This document shows, one piece after another, positions 10,038 to 18,493 of a stretch of DNA of 64,000 nucleotides. Each line of letters starts with the position of its first letter. Positions within the stretch are counted from its first letter, which is position 1. Location: contig JAHHDT010000001.1 of NCBI GenBank assembly GCA_019739225.1, positions 496,001 to 560,000 of the forward strand, written 5' to 3'. The notes under the pieces are model-generated. The model had not been told where the DNA came from and searched no databases. It saw only the letters and a list, made by a program, of their open reading frames with translations. A program made the translations under genes and the position numbers. This DNA comes from Aquamicrobium sp. GTDB taxonomy: Bacteria > Pseudomonadota > Alphaproteobacteria > Rhizobiales > Rhizobiaceae.

Positions 10038-11495
10038 GTGCACTATTCCGCCATACGCGCCGCGCTACATATCGCTTCGGTCTTCGCCATTTATCTTTCG
10101 CTGGCGATGCTGATTCCCGCGGCAGTCGATCTCTATTTCGGCAACGAGGACTGGAAAGTCTTCGCCTTCTCTTCCCTGTTCACCGGGGGGCTCGCGCTCG
10201 GTCTCGCCCTGGCCACCCAGGGTCGCCCGCCTCCGATCTCATCGCGCTTCGGCTTCCTGCTGGTCAACCTGCTGTGGCTCACGACCTGCATCGTCGGCGC
10301 GGTGCCGCTCCTGGCCTCGTCGATCGACATTGGCGTTGCTGATGCGTTCTTCGAGGCGGTCTCGGGCATAACCACGACCGGCGCCACCGTACTTGTCGGC
10401 CTGGACGGCATGCCCCCCGGCATCCTGTTGTGGCGCTCGATATTGCAGTGGATGGGCGGTCTCGGCGTGATCGCGCTCGGCCTGTTCGTGCTGCCCTTCC
10501 TCAACATCGGCGGCTTTTCCTATTTCCGGATCGAATCCTCGGACACCGGCGACCGGCCGTTCGAGCGGTTCTCCACCTACACCACGAGCCTTATCGGGAT
10601 TTACGCGCTGCTCACCCTGATCTGCGGCCTGCTTTATTCGGCGGCCGGCATGAGCAGTTTCAACGCGCTCAATCATGCGCTCACCACCATCGCCACGGCC
10701 GGGTTCTCGACCCATGATGCCTCGATGGGCCAATATGGCGACAACCTCGCCATCCTGTGGACCGGCACGGTCTTCATGTTCATTGGCGCGCTGCCGTTTT
10801 CGATCGTCATCCTGCTGGCGGTCGCCGGGCGCCTCGACGCGCTGCGGGATCCCCAGATACGGGTCTATGCCGGTTATGTCGTGTGCTTCGTGGTGGCGGT
10901 CGCCGTGTATCTGCGGGTCTCGACCGGCATGCCGTTCACCGTTGCGCTCACGCATGCCGCGTTCAACTTCGTGTCGATCATCACCACCACCGGCTTTGCC
11001 AGCCAGGATTACATGCAGTGGGGGCCTTTCGCGGTCGGTTGCGCGTTTGCGGCGATGTTTCTGGGCGGTTGCTCGGGGTCGACTTCCGGCGGGGTCAAGG
11101 CCTACCGGTTCCTCATTCTCTACAAGCTGCTCGTCAACGGCCTGCGCCGCTTCGTCTACCCGAACAGCGTGGCAAGCGTCCGCTATGGCGATCGCCCCGT
11201 GGACGACACGGTCCAGCGCGCCGTGGTTCTTTTCATCTCGGCCTTCGTGGTCATCTGGCTGATCCTGACGATCCTGCTTTCGGCCACCGGCCTCGACATC
11301 CTGACGGCGCTGACCGGCGCCTTGACCGCCTTGACGAATGTGGGTCCGGGACTGGGCGACCAGATCGGGCCGGCCGGAAACTTCGCGGGTGTCCCGGATG
11401 CAGCCAAGTGGCTGCTCTCGCTGGCCATGCTGCTCGGCCGCCTGGAAATTCTGGCCGTGCTGGTCATCTTCACACCTGCTTTCTGGAGCCGGTAA
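10038..11495 (+). CDS. trkH: Trk-type potassium uptake protein TrkH
   Basis: A 485 aa integral membrane protein built from four membrane-pore-membrane repeats. The four filter segments are visible as SGITTTGA, TTIATAGFS, SIITTTGFAS and ALTNVGPG, each with the conserved selectivity-filter glycine. It would form the K+-translocating subunit of Trk, working with cytoplasmic TrkA, which is not in this window. The start is a GTG at 10038, placing the first helix directly after the N-terminus. The length matches TrkH closely. It is divergent from ilvA, with 92 bp between. Confidence 0.93.
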   Translation: MHYSAIRAALHIASVFAIYLSLAMLIPAAVDLYFGNEDWKVFAFSSLFTGGLALGLALATQGRPPPISSRFGFLLVNLLWLTTCIVGAVPLLASSIDIGVADAFFEAVSGITTTGATVLVGLDGMPPGILLWRSILQWMGGLGVIALGLFVLPFLNIGGFSYFRIESSDTGDRPFERFSTYTTSLIGIYALLTLICGLLYSAAGMSSFNALNHALTTIATAGFSTHDASMGQYGDNLAILWTGTVFMFIGALPFSIVILLAVAGRLDALRDPQIRVYAGYVVCFVVAVAVYLRVSTGMPFTVALTHAAFNFVSIITTTGFASQDYMQWGPFAVGCAFAAMFLGGCSGSTSGGVKAYRFLILYKLLVNGLRRFVYPNSVASVRYGDRPVDDTVQRAVVLFISAFVVIWLILTILLSATGLDILTALTGALTALTNVGPGLGDQIGPAGNFAGVPDAAKWLLSLAMLLGRLEILAVLVIFTPAFWSR

Positions 11496-11573
11496 CCAGA
11501 AGTTTTGTCATCCAAGATGGACGCGCTGGTCTTTAGCGGTTATCGGCAGACGGACTTGGTACTGGAGTTTGCC

Positions 11574-12743
11574 GTGTCTGCCGTCAGATACACGATGATC
11601 GCCTTGTTCCCCGTCATCGCCCTGGCGCTGTCGGGTTGCGCCGGAGGCCCGTCGCGCAGCCTGACCAATGCGCTGGCAGCGGAACCGGACGCGATCGTCG
11701 CCACGCACCGCATCCTCGTCGCAACCACCAGGGAAAAGGCGGAAGATCCCTCGGAAGTCTATGGCGGCGGGCGCGGCGACGAACTCGGCTTCGCACGCGT
11801 CGACGTCACCGTGCCCCGCGTGCACAGCTCGGGCAGGCTGGAGGGTCCCCGCAACGGTGCTCGACGCGACGCATCCAAGCACTTCGCCGCAAGCGAGATT
11901 GCCTTGTTCCCGAAGGAGCAGGATTTCGGCAATGCCCTGCGCGAAAGCCTTGCGCGCACCGGTGGGCGCGCGCTCGTCTTCATCCACGGCTACCGCACCG
12001 CCTTCGACGGCTCGATCTATCGCGCGGCGCAGATCGCCCACGATTCCGGCTATGCCGGCACCCCGGTTCTCTTTTCCTGGGCTTCGACCGGCAGAACCGT
12101 CGACTACATCTACGACAACAACTCGGCGACCGTGGCCCGCGACGGCCTGGAGAAGACGCTGCGGCTACTTCGCGCCAGCGGCGCGAAGCGCATAGACATC
12201 ATCGCGCATTCGATGGGCAACTGGGTCACGATGGAAGCCCTGCGCCAGATCGCCATCGCCAAGGACCAGACAGTCGCGAGCGCCCTCGGCGACGTGGTGT
12301 TGGCGTCGCCCGACATCGACGTCGACGTATTCAAGAGCCAGCTTCAGCGCATCGGCAAGCTGGACCGCCCCTTCTTCGTGATGGTTTCGCGTGACGATCG
12401 CGCGCTGCTGGTCTCGTCCATACTTGCAGGCAACCGGCCGCGGGTCGGCGACTACGACAAGGATGAGGATCTGGCGAGCCTAGGCGTGACGGTGATCGAC
12501 GTGTCCGCGCTCGAAAGCGGCGACCGGCTCAACCACGCCCGCTTTGCCGACAATCCGCTTCTGATCCAGCTACTCGGCCAGCGGCTGAACGAGGACGACA
12601 CCCTCGGCGGCGACGGTGACCAGGTGACGCGCCGCCTGGAAACCCTGGCTCAAGGTCTTGGCCAGACGCTCGGCTCGGCAGCCGAGATCATCATCACAAC
12701 GCCCTTCGAGGTCATCAACGTGGCCGTCGGCGGCGCGCGTTAG
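11574..12743 (+). CDS. Lipoprotein alpha/beta hydrolase, DUF900 type
   Basis: A 389 aa protein from a GTG at 11574, preceded by GGAG at 7 nt; an ATG at 11595 is the alternative. The GTG start gives a lipoprotein signal: an Arg in the n-region, a hydrophobic core and the lipobox LSGC with Cys22. The hydrolase domain has FIHGYRTAFDGS (about 136-147), the nucleophile elbow AHSMG with Ser213, and a C-terminal LNHARF containing the likely catalytic His. DUF900 proteins are esterase-like with no fixed substrate. The predicted location is an outer- or inner-membrane periplasmic face. Confidence 0.85.
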   Translation: MSAVRYTMIALFPVIALALSGCAGGPSRSLTNALAAEPDAIVATHRILVATTREKAEDPSEVYGGGRGDELGFARVDVTVPRVHSSGRLEGPRNGARRDASKHFAASEIALFPKEQDFGNALRESLARTGGRALVFIHGYRTAFDGSIYRAAQIAHDSGYAGTPVLFSWASTGRTVDYIYDNNSATVARDGLEKTLRLLRASGAKRIDIIAHSMGNWVTMEALRQIAIAKDQTVASALGDVVLASPDIDVDVFKSQLQRIGKLDRPFFVMVSRDDRALLVSSILAGNRPRVGDYDKDEDLASLGVTVIDVSALESGDRLNHARFADNPLLIQLLGQRLNEDDTLGGDGDQVTRRLETLAQGLGQTLGSAAEIIITTPFEVINVAVGGAR

Positions 12744-12837
12744 AGCATTTTGCAGCCAGACGGAATCGTCTGGCTTCGCACAAACGCGGCTGGGCAACGA
12801 AACCGGAGCTGCGTGCGCCAGAGCGCCCGCAACCTAA
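12742..12837. repeat. Dispersed intergenic repeat, copy A
   Basis: This stretch begins within the stop of the upstream lipoprotein gene with AGAGCATTTTGCAGCC and shares a long, slightly diverged match with 15250-15354: the same order of GGAATCGTCTGG, TCGCACAAA and GCGGCTGGG blocks. It contains a short hairpin, CCAGACG-GAAT-CGTCTGG. Such elements are common in rhizobial intergenic space and usually sit right after genes. Confidence 0.75.
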
Positions 12838-12912
12838 AGCGTGTCGCTGCCGATGGTATTCAGATAGGAGCGCCACACCTGCGCCGCGTCGATTGGCATC
12901 GAACACCTCAGC

Positions 12913-12993
12913 GACGTCATCCTCGGGCTTGTCCCGAGGATCTACTGCCCTGACAGGTTGGCAGATCCTCGGGACAAGCCCGAGGATGACGTC
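12913..12993. repeat. Perfect 31-bp inverted repeat
   Basis: The left arm is 12913-12943 and the right arm 12963-12993; they are exact reverse complements separated by 19 bp. Each arm also folds on itself through CCTCGGG and CCCGAGG. It resembles the palindromic intergenic repeats found in many copies in rhizobial genomes, but here two units sit head to head. It lies between the convergent lipoprotein hydrolase and adenine deaminase genes and could act as a bidirectional terminator. Confidence 0.85.
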
Positions 12994-13040
12994 GTCGATA
13001 TGAACCCGCCAACGCGCACACGTTTTAGCTTGGCGGAACT

Positions 13041-14858
13041 CTAGAGGAACAGGTCGACCGTCTCGAACTTCGTCACATCGACGATGCCGACGTCGGAAAT
13101 GCGCAGTTCGGGGATCACCACCAGCGCAAGCAGCGAATGCTGCATGTAGGCATTGTTGAGCGAGCAGCCCATGTCGCGCATCGCCGCCGTCAGCTTCGCC
13201 GCCTTCTCGGCAACGACTTCCGCACGCTCCGCCGACATCAGCCCGGCGATCGGCATCTCCACCAGCGCCAGTTCCCTGCCTTCGGAGATCAGCACCACGC
13301 CGCCGCCGACTTCGCCCAGCCGGTTCGCCGCCTGCGCCATGTCCGCCTTGTTGGTTCCAACCACGATCATGTGGTGGGAATCATGCGCCACAGTCGACGC
13401 CATCGCGCAATCCTTGACGTAACCGAAGCCGGAGACGAAGCCGTTGACCACGCCGCCCGTGCCTCGATGCCGTTCGACCAGCGCGATCTGGCAGACGTCG
13501 TTCTGCCGGTCCATCGCGACCAGCCCGTCCTCGACCGCCAGTTCGGCTTCCAGCGCCCGCGTGGGCGCCTGGTTCTCGATCACGCCGATCACCCGCGCCC
13601 GCACCTCGTTGGCGCCTGCGGGCGCTGCGATGTCGAAATCGGCAGCCGTCAGCGCCTTGCCGAGCTTCACCGTGCCCTTGGCGCTCGCGGGGTAGTCGTA
13701 GGCTGGAATATCCGCTTCCAGCCGTCCGCCACGCGCCAGCCGCACCCCGCGCCCGTAAACCTCGTCGATCGTCAGTTCCGGCAGGTTGGAGACGATCAGG
13801 AAATCGGCGAGCCTGCCCGGCGCGATCGAGCCCAGCTCGCGCTCCAGGCGGAAGTGCTGGGCCGTGTTGATGGTCGCCATCTGGATCGCTGTCACCGGGC
13901 TGAGCCCCTGCGCGATGGCGTGGCGGACCACCCGGTCCATGTGCCCGTCGTGGACTAGCGTGCCGGAATGGCTGTCATCGGTGCACAGGATGAAGTTGCG
14001 CGGGTCGAGCCCCAGCTCCGTCACGGCCTTGATCTGGCTGGCGACGTCGTACCATGCCGATCCCAGCCGCAGCATCGCCTTCATGCCCTGCCGCACACGC
14101 GCGACCGCATCCTCCACCGCCGTCCCCTCGTGGTCGTCCTCGGGGCCGCCCGCGACATAGCCGTGGAAGGCGAGCCCGAGATCGCGCGAGGCATAATGGC
14201 CGCCGACGGTCTTGCCGGCCTTCACTGTCTCGGCGATCTCCGCGACCATCACCGGATCGTTGCTGGAAACGCCCGGGAAATTCATCACCTCGCCGAGCCC
14301 GACGATATTCTCCCACGTCATCGCCTCGGCAACGTCGGCAGCGGTCAGTTGCGCGCCCGCGTTCTCCAGCCCCGGCGCGGACGGCACGCAGGACGGCATC
14401 TGCACACCGACATTGATGGGCATAGCCAGCGCCTCGTCATGCATCAGCCGCACCCCTTCGAGGCCGAGAACATTGGCTATCTCGTGCGGGTCGATGAACA
14501 TCGACGTGGTACCGTGCGGGATGACCGCGCGGCAGAACTCGGTCACGGTCACCATGCCGCTTTCGACGTGCATGTGCGCATCGCAAAGGCCGGGCACGAG
14601 GTAGCGCCCCGCCGCATCCACCACCTTGGTGCCTTCGCCGATCGCGTGCGAGGCGTCCGGCCCGCAATAGGCGAACCGCCCCTCCACGATGGCAAGATCG
14701 ATACCCGGCACGACCTCGCCGGAATGCACGTTGACCCAGCGCCCGTTCCTGACGACGAGGTCGGCGGGCTGGCGTCCCGTTGCCACGTCGACGAGACGCG
14801 GTGCGACCTCGGTCCAGGGTTTGGGGCGGCCAAAGGCGGATTTCGTGGCTGCGGGCAT
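13041..14858 (-). CDS. ade: Adenine deaminase
   Basis: A 605 aa amidohydrolase that converts adenine to hypoxanthine in purine salvage. The metal-binding HxH is at residues 95-97 in VPGLCDAHMHVES, followed by FIDPHEIANV and the later His/Asp ligands (VGGHY, CTDDSHSG). The length and C-terminal domain match the bacterial Ade family. The start at 14858 is preceded by AAAGGAG; an in-frame ATG 33 nt upstream lies before this ribosome site and is unlikely. It is monocistronic, with its 3' end next to the 31-bp inverted repeat. Confidence 0.92.
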   Translation of the reverse strand: MPAATKSAFGRPKPWTEVAPRLVDVATGRQPADLVVRNGRWVNVHSGEVVPGIDLAIVEGRFAYCGPDASHAIGEGTKVVDAAGRYLVPGLCDAHMHVESGMVTVTEFCRAVIPHGTTSMFIDPHEIANVLGLEGVRLMHDEALAMPINVGVQMPSCVPSAPGLENAGAQLTAADVAEAMTWENIVGLGEVMNFPGVSSNDPVMVAEIAETVKAGKTVGGHYASRDLGLAFHGYVAGGPEDDHEGTAVEDAVARVRQGMKAMLRLGSAWYDVASQIKAVTELGLDPRNFILCTDDSHSGTLVHDGHMDRVVRHAIAQGLSPVTAIQMATINTAQHFRLERELGSIAPGRLADFLIVSNLPELTIDEVYGRGVRLARGGRLEADIPAYDYPASAKGTVKLGKALTAADFDIAAPAGANEVRARVIGVIENQAPTRALEAELAVEDGLVAMDRQNDVCQIALVERHRGTGGVVNGFVSGFGYVKDCAMASTVAHDSHHMIVVGTNKADMAQAANRLGEVGGGVVLISEGRELALVEMPIAGLMSAERAEVVAEKAAKLTAAMRDMGCSLNNAYMQHSLLALVVIPELRISDVGIVDVTKFETVDLFL

Positions 14859-14920
14859 GCGGTGGTGTCTCCTTTTGCCCGACTGTGCCAAGTCTCACAT
14901 CAAACCGCCAGCCGCTTTCT

Positions 14921-15040
14921 GTGCAGTCGGCCCGACGGGTCGCCGAGGCCGCTTACAGCGTCTTCGATGAGAGCGAGCAGACCCTGGCCGTGTACGGCTC
15001 GTTCAAGGAACTCAAGGCACCGGGAAGTGCGGGAGGCTGG
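14921..15040 (+). other. Possible gene remnant beside tRNA-Leu
   Basis: From a GTG at 14921 the plus strand reads VQSARRVAEAAY followed by SVFDESEQTLAVYGSFKELK, with codon use like a real high-GC gene (nearly every third base G or C). It has no intact downstream part and runs straight into the 3' end of the oppositely oriented tRNA-Leu. I do not recognise the family. It may be a decayed coding fragment or chance. Confidence 0.2.
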
Positions 15041-15122
15041 TGCGGGCGCCGGGGATCGAACCCGGATGACCGAAGTCGAGGGATTTTAAGTCCCTTGCGT
15101 CTACCAGTTCCGCCACGCCCGC
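15038..15122 (-). tRNA. tRNA-Leu (anticodon TAA)
   Basis: Cloverleaf on the minus strand. The acceptor stem GCGGGCG pairs with CGCCCGC, the D-loop contains GGCGGAACTGGTAGACGC, and the anticodon stem GGGA/TCCC encloses a CTTAAAA loop with anticodon TAA. A long variable arm is typical of Leu tRNA, the T-arm has GGTTCGATCC, and CCA is encoded (15038-15040). Confidence 0.96.
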
Positions 15123-15202
15123 ACACCGGTGCTTTTCCAGCGTTCGGGTCAATTCGTCAACGGCACTGTTGCGACCTGCGACCGCTGCTGCCGTGTGCTG
15201 CG

Positions 15203-15240
15203 GGAAAAAACAGAACCGGGAGGCGCATGGCGCCTCCCGG
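15203..15240 (-). terminator. Rho-independent terminator of the 15352-16419 gene
   Basis: An 11-bp perfect stem, CCGGGAGGCGC with GCGCCTCCCGG (15216-15226 and 15230-15240) and a 3-nt loop, is followed on the minus strand within a few bases by a run of six T. It is positioned to end transcription of the minus-strand hydrolase. Confidence 0.8.
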
Positions 15241-15249
15241 AGGAATTCC

Positions 15250-15354
15250 AGAGCATTTTGCAGCCAGCCGGAATCGTCTGGCGTCGCACAAATGCGGCTG
15301 GGGAAACGAAACTGAAGCAACTGAGCTGCGCTCGTCAGCGCGCGCGTTGCTCTA
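15250..15354. repeat. Dispersed intergenic repeat, copy B
   Basis: The second copy of the element at 12742-12837. It starts with AGAGCATTTTGCAGCC and ends with GTTGCTCT, so AGAGCA and TGCTCT form short terminal inverted repeats. The element's far end supplies the TAG stop of the minus-strand hydrolase gene (15352-15354), meaning the repeat abuts or was captured by the reading frame. Confidence 0.75.
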
Positions 15355-16419
15355 GTTGGCGGTCTGCACCTGCCAGGCGCAGATGCCGAGATGCTCGCCG
15401 TCACCAACATCGGCGTCAGCGACGAGCTTGCTCTCACCGTCCCTGCAGACCACCGTGTAGCCGTCATATCCCGCCATGTCCGCGAGAATCTGGTCCCAGT
15501 GACGATACTGCACCGTGTGCCCCTCATCCGGGTATACGGTTGCCTTGGCGACGTTCGGGAACGCGGCCTGCCACTGTTCCATCTGTTCCACGGTCACGGA
15601 CTGATCCGCAGCGCCGTAATACAGATAGACCGGCGCCTCCACTGCGGAAACGTCGACCACCGCGTTGTCTCCACACACCAGCGCGTATTCGTGGGCCAGT
15701 GCCGTTGCATCGCCAAGCTGGCCTGCGACATAGAAGGAGCGGGTCGCATCGGCATAGGCCGTCGTCTGCCACCCGGGGATTACCAGCACCGGCGATCCCG
15801 GCACGCCCCACCAGTCCTTCGGCTTCTCGCTGTAGGCGCTCAATCGCTCCTTCCATTCCTCGGCGCTGCGCGAGCAATCGGGCTCGGTGCGGGTCGGCAG
15901 CGTTCTGGAAATCGCAGCACCCGCATGCAGGGAAAGGATACGATCCGGTGCGGCCGCCGCCAGATGCGCAGCATAGGCCCCGCCCCCGGAGATCGCCATC
16001 ACCGCAAACTTGTCGATGTCGAGGTGGTCCAGAACCGCGAGAACCTCATTCACATAATCGCCGTAGCCCAGATCGGGATCGAATTCGGACTCGCCGAAAC
16101 CATTCCGCTCCACCGAAATGACGCGCAGGCCCAGTTCCTGGCGCATGGTGCGGGCGAACTCGGTAAGCTGGAATGCCTCGAGGCTGGTGCCCTGCCCTCC
16201 GATGAAGACAACGGCACGGTCGTCGCTGTCGCCCTCATCAATATAGTAGGAGGTGCGGTCGTCCTTTGTCAGCGCGTGTACCTCGGCGCCGATATGATCG
16301 AAATCGCTCTGGAGCTTCAGCGAAGCGGGATCTCCCGCCGTCATCTCGAGTTCGCCGGAACTGGCGGGCATCGTGCTGGCGATACCGGCAGCGACCGCAA
16401 AAGCGCTCAGTTTTTTCAT
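15352..16419 (-). CDS. Secreted alpha/beta hydrolase
   Basis: A 355 aa protein with an N-terminal signal peptide (MKKLSAFAVAAGIAS..., cleavage near residue 22). The fold markers are FIGGQGTS (72-79, oxyanion area), VERNGFGES (103-111), a nucleophile elbow ISGGG with Ser144, and a C-terminal DEGHTVQYRHW containing the probable catalytic His. Four further cysteines could form disulfides in the periplasm. The substrate is unknown. A GAGGGA ribosome site precedes the ATG. The stop codon coincides with the end of a repeat element, so the very C-terminus (WQVQTAN) may differ from relatives. Confidence 0.8.
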   Translation of the reverse strand: MKKLSAFAVAAGIASTMPASSGELEMTAGDPASLKLQSDFDHIGAEVHALTKDDRTSYYIDEGDSDDRAVVFIGGQGTSLEAFQLTEFARTMRQELGLRVISVERNGFGESEFDPDLGYGDYVNEVLAVLDHLDIDKFAVMAISGGGAYAAHLAAAAPDRILSLHAGAAISRTLPTRTEPDCSRSAEEWKERLSAYSEKPKDWWGVPGSPVLVIPGWQTTAYADATRSFYVAGQLGDATALAHEYALVCGDNAVVDVSAVEAPVYLYYGAADQSVTVEQMEQWQAAFPNVAKATVYPDEGHTVQYRHWDQILADMAGYDGYTVVCRDGESKLVADADVGDGEHLGICAWQVQTAN

Positions 16420-16648
16420 GGAAGTCCCTCTCCTCGAAATATCGATGCGTCGAGCACGCCCTTGGGCGCGTTACCCAGCCCCTTGATGGGCTGGCAATAT
16501 AGAGCGGGCAGCAGTGCCTCTGCGTGTCATATTCCGAAGGAGATTATACGTTTTCCGTAATAGTGCCGAAATCGCAGGCCTCGCATCTACGAATGCGGAT
16601 GCTGTGCCCTGGCCCACGGACTGACGGCGCTCGGCACAAGTTGAACGA

Positions 16649-17614
16649 TCAAGCTGCGAAGGCGCGTTCGGCGATGCGGCGGATGAAGGCGACCACCTGC
16701 CCCGTGATCGCATATTGCGGCATGTGGCCGATGCCGTTGACGATCTCCAGGTCGAGGCCGGCGACCTTGCCCTGCATGGCCAGCCCCTGCCGCTCGAAAT
16801 TCAGAACCCTGTCCTCCGTGCCGAACAGGATGCCGACAGGCATGGCGAGCTCGCTGTAGCGCGTCTGCTGACGCGGCAGGTCGTGATGAAGTGCCACGAG
16901 ATCGGTGCATGTCGCATAGAAATGGCCCGGCCGCAGCCCGGCCATCGCGCCGCCGGCCACTGCGTAGTCCTGCGGCGGCTGCTGCGGTCCGAACACGAAC
17001 TGCAACGTCTGCGGCCCGTTCCTGATCGCCAGCGGCAGCGCCAGGGTGTTGGCGACGATGCGCCGGCGCAGCGGCGAGGTGATCGCCAGAGCCCTGAATT
17101 CCTTCGGCGGCTCCTCCTCGTAATGCGTCAGCGGCGCGATCAGCGCGAGGCCGGAAATCTTGTCGGGATAGTCGAGCGCCACCGCAAGCGCGATGGCGCC
17201 GCCGAGTGAATGGCCGACGAGCAGCGGCTTCTCCAGTCCCAGCGCCTCGATGAAGCGCACCGTCTGCAGCGCCTGCTCGGCAAGCCTGCCGTCCAGCCCG
17301 GCGCCGCGCGTCGAATAGCCGGAACCCGGCCTGTCTATGGCGATCAGCCGATAGCCTTCGCCGAACTCTTCCATCAGCGGCCGCCGCAGATGGTGCAGCG
17401 TGCCACCCAGCCCATGGATCATCAGGATAGGTCTGCCCTCGCCGCTCTCGACATAGTGGATGCGGTTGCCGTCGACGGTGACGAACGATCCGCTCGCAGG
17501 CACGGCACGTTCCGCCTTGCGCGCTATGCGCCACGTCACCCAGAAGAAATAGGCGGCGACCATCACGGCGGCGGCAAGGATGGCGATGACGATGCCGGCG
17601 ATGGCTGAGAACAT
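16649..17614 (-). CDS. Membrane-anchored alpha/beta hydrolase
   Basis: A 321 aa protein with one N-terminal membrane segment (residues 3-27) followed by a basic stretch (RIARKAER), so the catalytic domain is probably cytoplasm- or membrane-facing. Markers are IHGLGG (66-71), AIDRPGSG (92-99), nucleophile GHSLGG with Ser136, and GIGHMPQYA with the catalytic His near the C-terminus. It is a typical alpha/beta hydrolase with lipase/haloperoxidase-like features and no assigned substrate. It diverges from the MoaB/CinA-like gene. Confidence 0.85.
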   Translation of the reverse strand: MFSAIAGIVIAILAAAVMVAAYFFWVTWRIARKAERAVPASGSFVTVDGNRIHYVESGEGRPILMIHGLGGTLHHLRRPLMEEFGEGYRLIAIDRPGSGYSTRGAGLDGRLAEQALQTVRFIEALGLEKPLLVGHSLGGAIALAVALDYPDKISGLALIAPLTHYEEEPPKEFRALAITSPLRRRIVANTLALPLAIRNGPQTLQFVFGPQQPPQDYAVAGGAMAGLRPGHFYATCTDLVALHHDLPRQQTRYSELAMPVGILFGTEDRVLNFERQGLAMQGKVAGLDLEIVNGIGHMPQYAITGQVVAFIRRIAERAFAA

Positions 17615-17742
17615 TGGCGACGGGCACTTTCGGGGCTGTGAACTGGCCCACCCAGTCTAACGGCGGTCACCCCGATGGCAATCGGGATTGCCGCACGCCG
17701 CGCGCAGCGCTATGCCTGCCGCAGCTTGTGAAGGAACGCGAC

Positions 17743-18486
17743 ATGGACGAAATCATAACCGCCGCGATGATCGTCATCGGCGACGAGATCCTCTCGGGCC
17801 GCACCAAGGACCGCAATATCGGCCATCTGGCGGACGTCATGAGCGCGATCGGCATCGACCTGAAGGAGGTGCGCATCGTCGCGGACGAGGAAGACGAGAT
17901 CGTCGCCGCCGTTAACGCGCTGCGTGCCCGCTACACCTACGTGTTCACCACCGGCGGCATCGGCCCCACCCACGACGACATCACCGCCGATTCCGTATCG
18001 AAGGCCTTCGGCGTCCCTTGCGAATATGACGACCGCGCCTACGCCATGCTCGAAGCGCACTACGCCACGCGCGGCATCGAGTTCACCGAGGCCCGCAAGC
18101 GCATGGCGCGCATGCCGCGCGGGGCCGACCACATCGACAATCCCGTATCGCTGGCGCCGGGGTTCCGCATAGGCAACGTCCATGTGATGGCCGGTGTGCC
18201 GGCGATCTTCCAGGCCATGCTCGACAATGTCGTGCCGACGCTGAAGACCGGACAGAAATTGTTGTCGGCAGCCATCCATTGCCCGTTCGGCGAAGGCGTC
18301 ATCGGCGGCCCGCTGGGCGAGATCCAGAAGGCGCATCCGGAGACGATCATCGGCTCCTACCCCAAATATCTCGATGGTGCGTTCTGGACCGAGCTCGTCG
18401 TGCGCGCACGAACCCAGGAAGCGCTCGATGCCGCCGCCGCCGAGGTGCGCGCCATGGTCGAGGCGCTCGGCCCGGCGAAGACCTGA
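17743..18486 (+). CDS. Molybdopterin-binding (MoaB/MogA) domain protein, CinA N-terminal type
   Basis: A 247 aa protein whose first 170 residues form the MoCF-binding domain: AAMIVIGDEILSGRTKDRN, VVRIVADEEDEI-like linker and TTGGIGPTHDDITADSV. This is the N-terminal half of CinA; the C-terminal nicotinamide-nucleotide amidase domain is absent, so this belongs to the short CinA-like group common in alphaproteobacteria. Its function (pyrophosphatase on ADP-ribose or molybdopterin-related) is unsettled. AAGGAA precedes the ATG at 17743. It converges with the DUF2156 gene, with only 7 bp between stops. Confidence 0.88.
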   Translation: MDEIITAAMIVIGDEILSGRTKDRNIGHLADVMSAIGIDLKEVRIVADEEDEIVAAVNALRARYTYVFTTGGIGPTHDDITADSVSKAFGVPCEYDDRAYAMLEAHYATRGIEFTEARKRMARMPRGADHIDNPVSLAPGFRIGNVHVMAGVPAIFQAMLDNVVPTLKTGQKLLSAAIHCPFGEGVIGGPLGEIQKAHPETIIGSYPKYLDGAFWTELVVRARTQEALDAAAAEVRAMVEALGPAKT

Positions 18487-18493
18487 GAACGCC

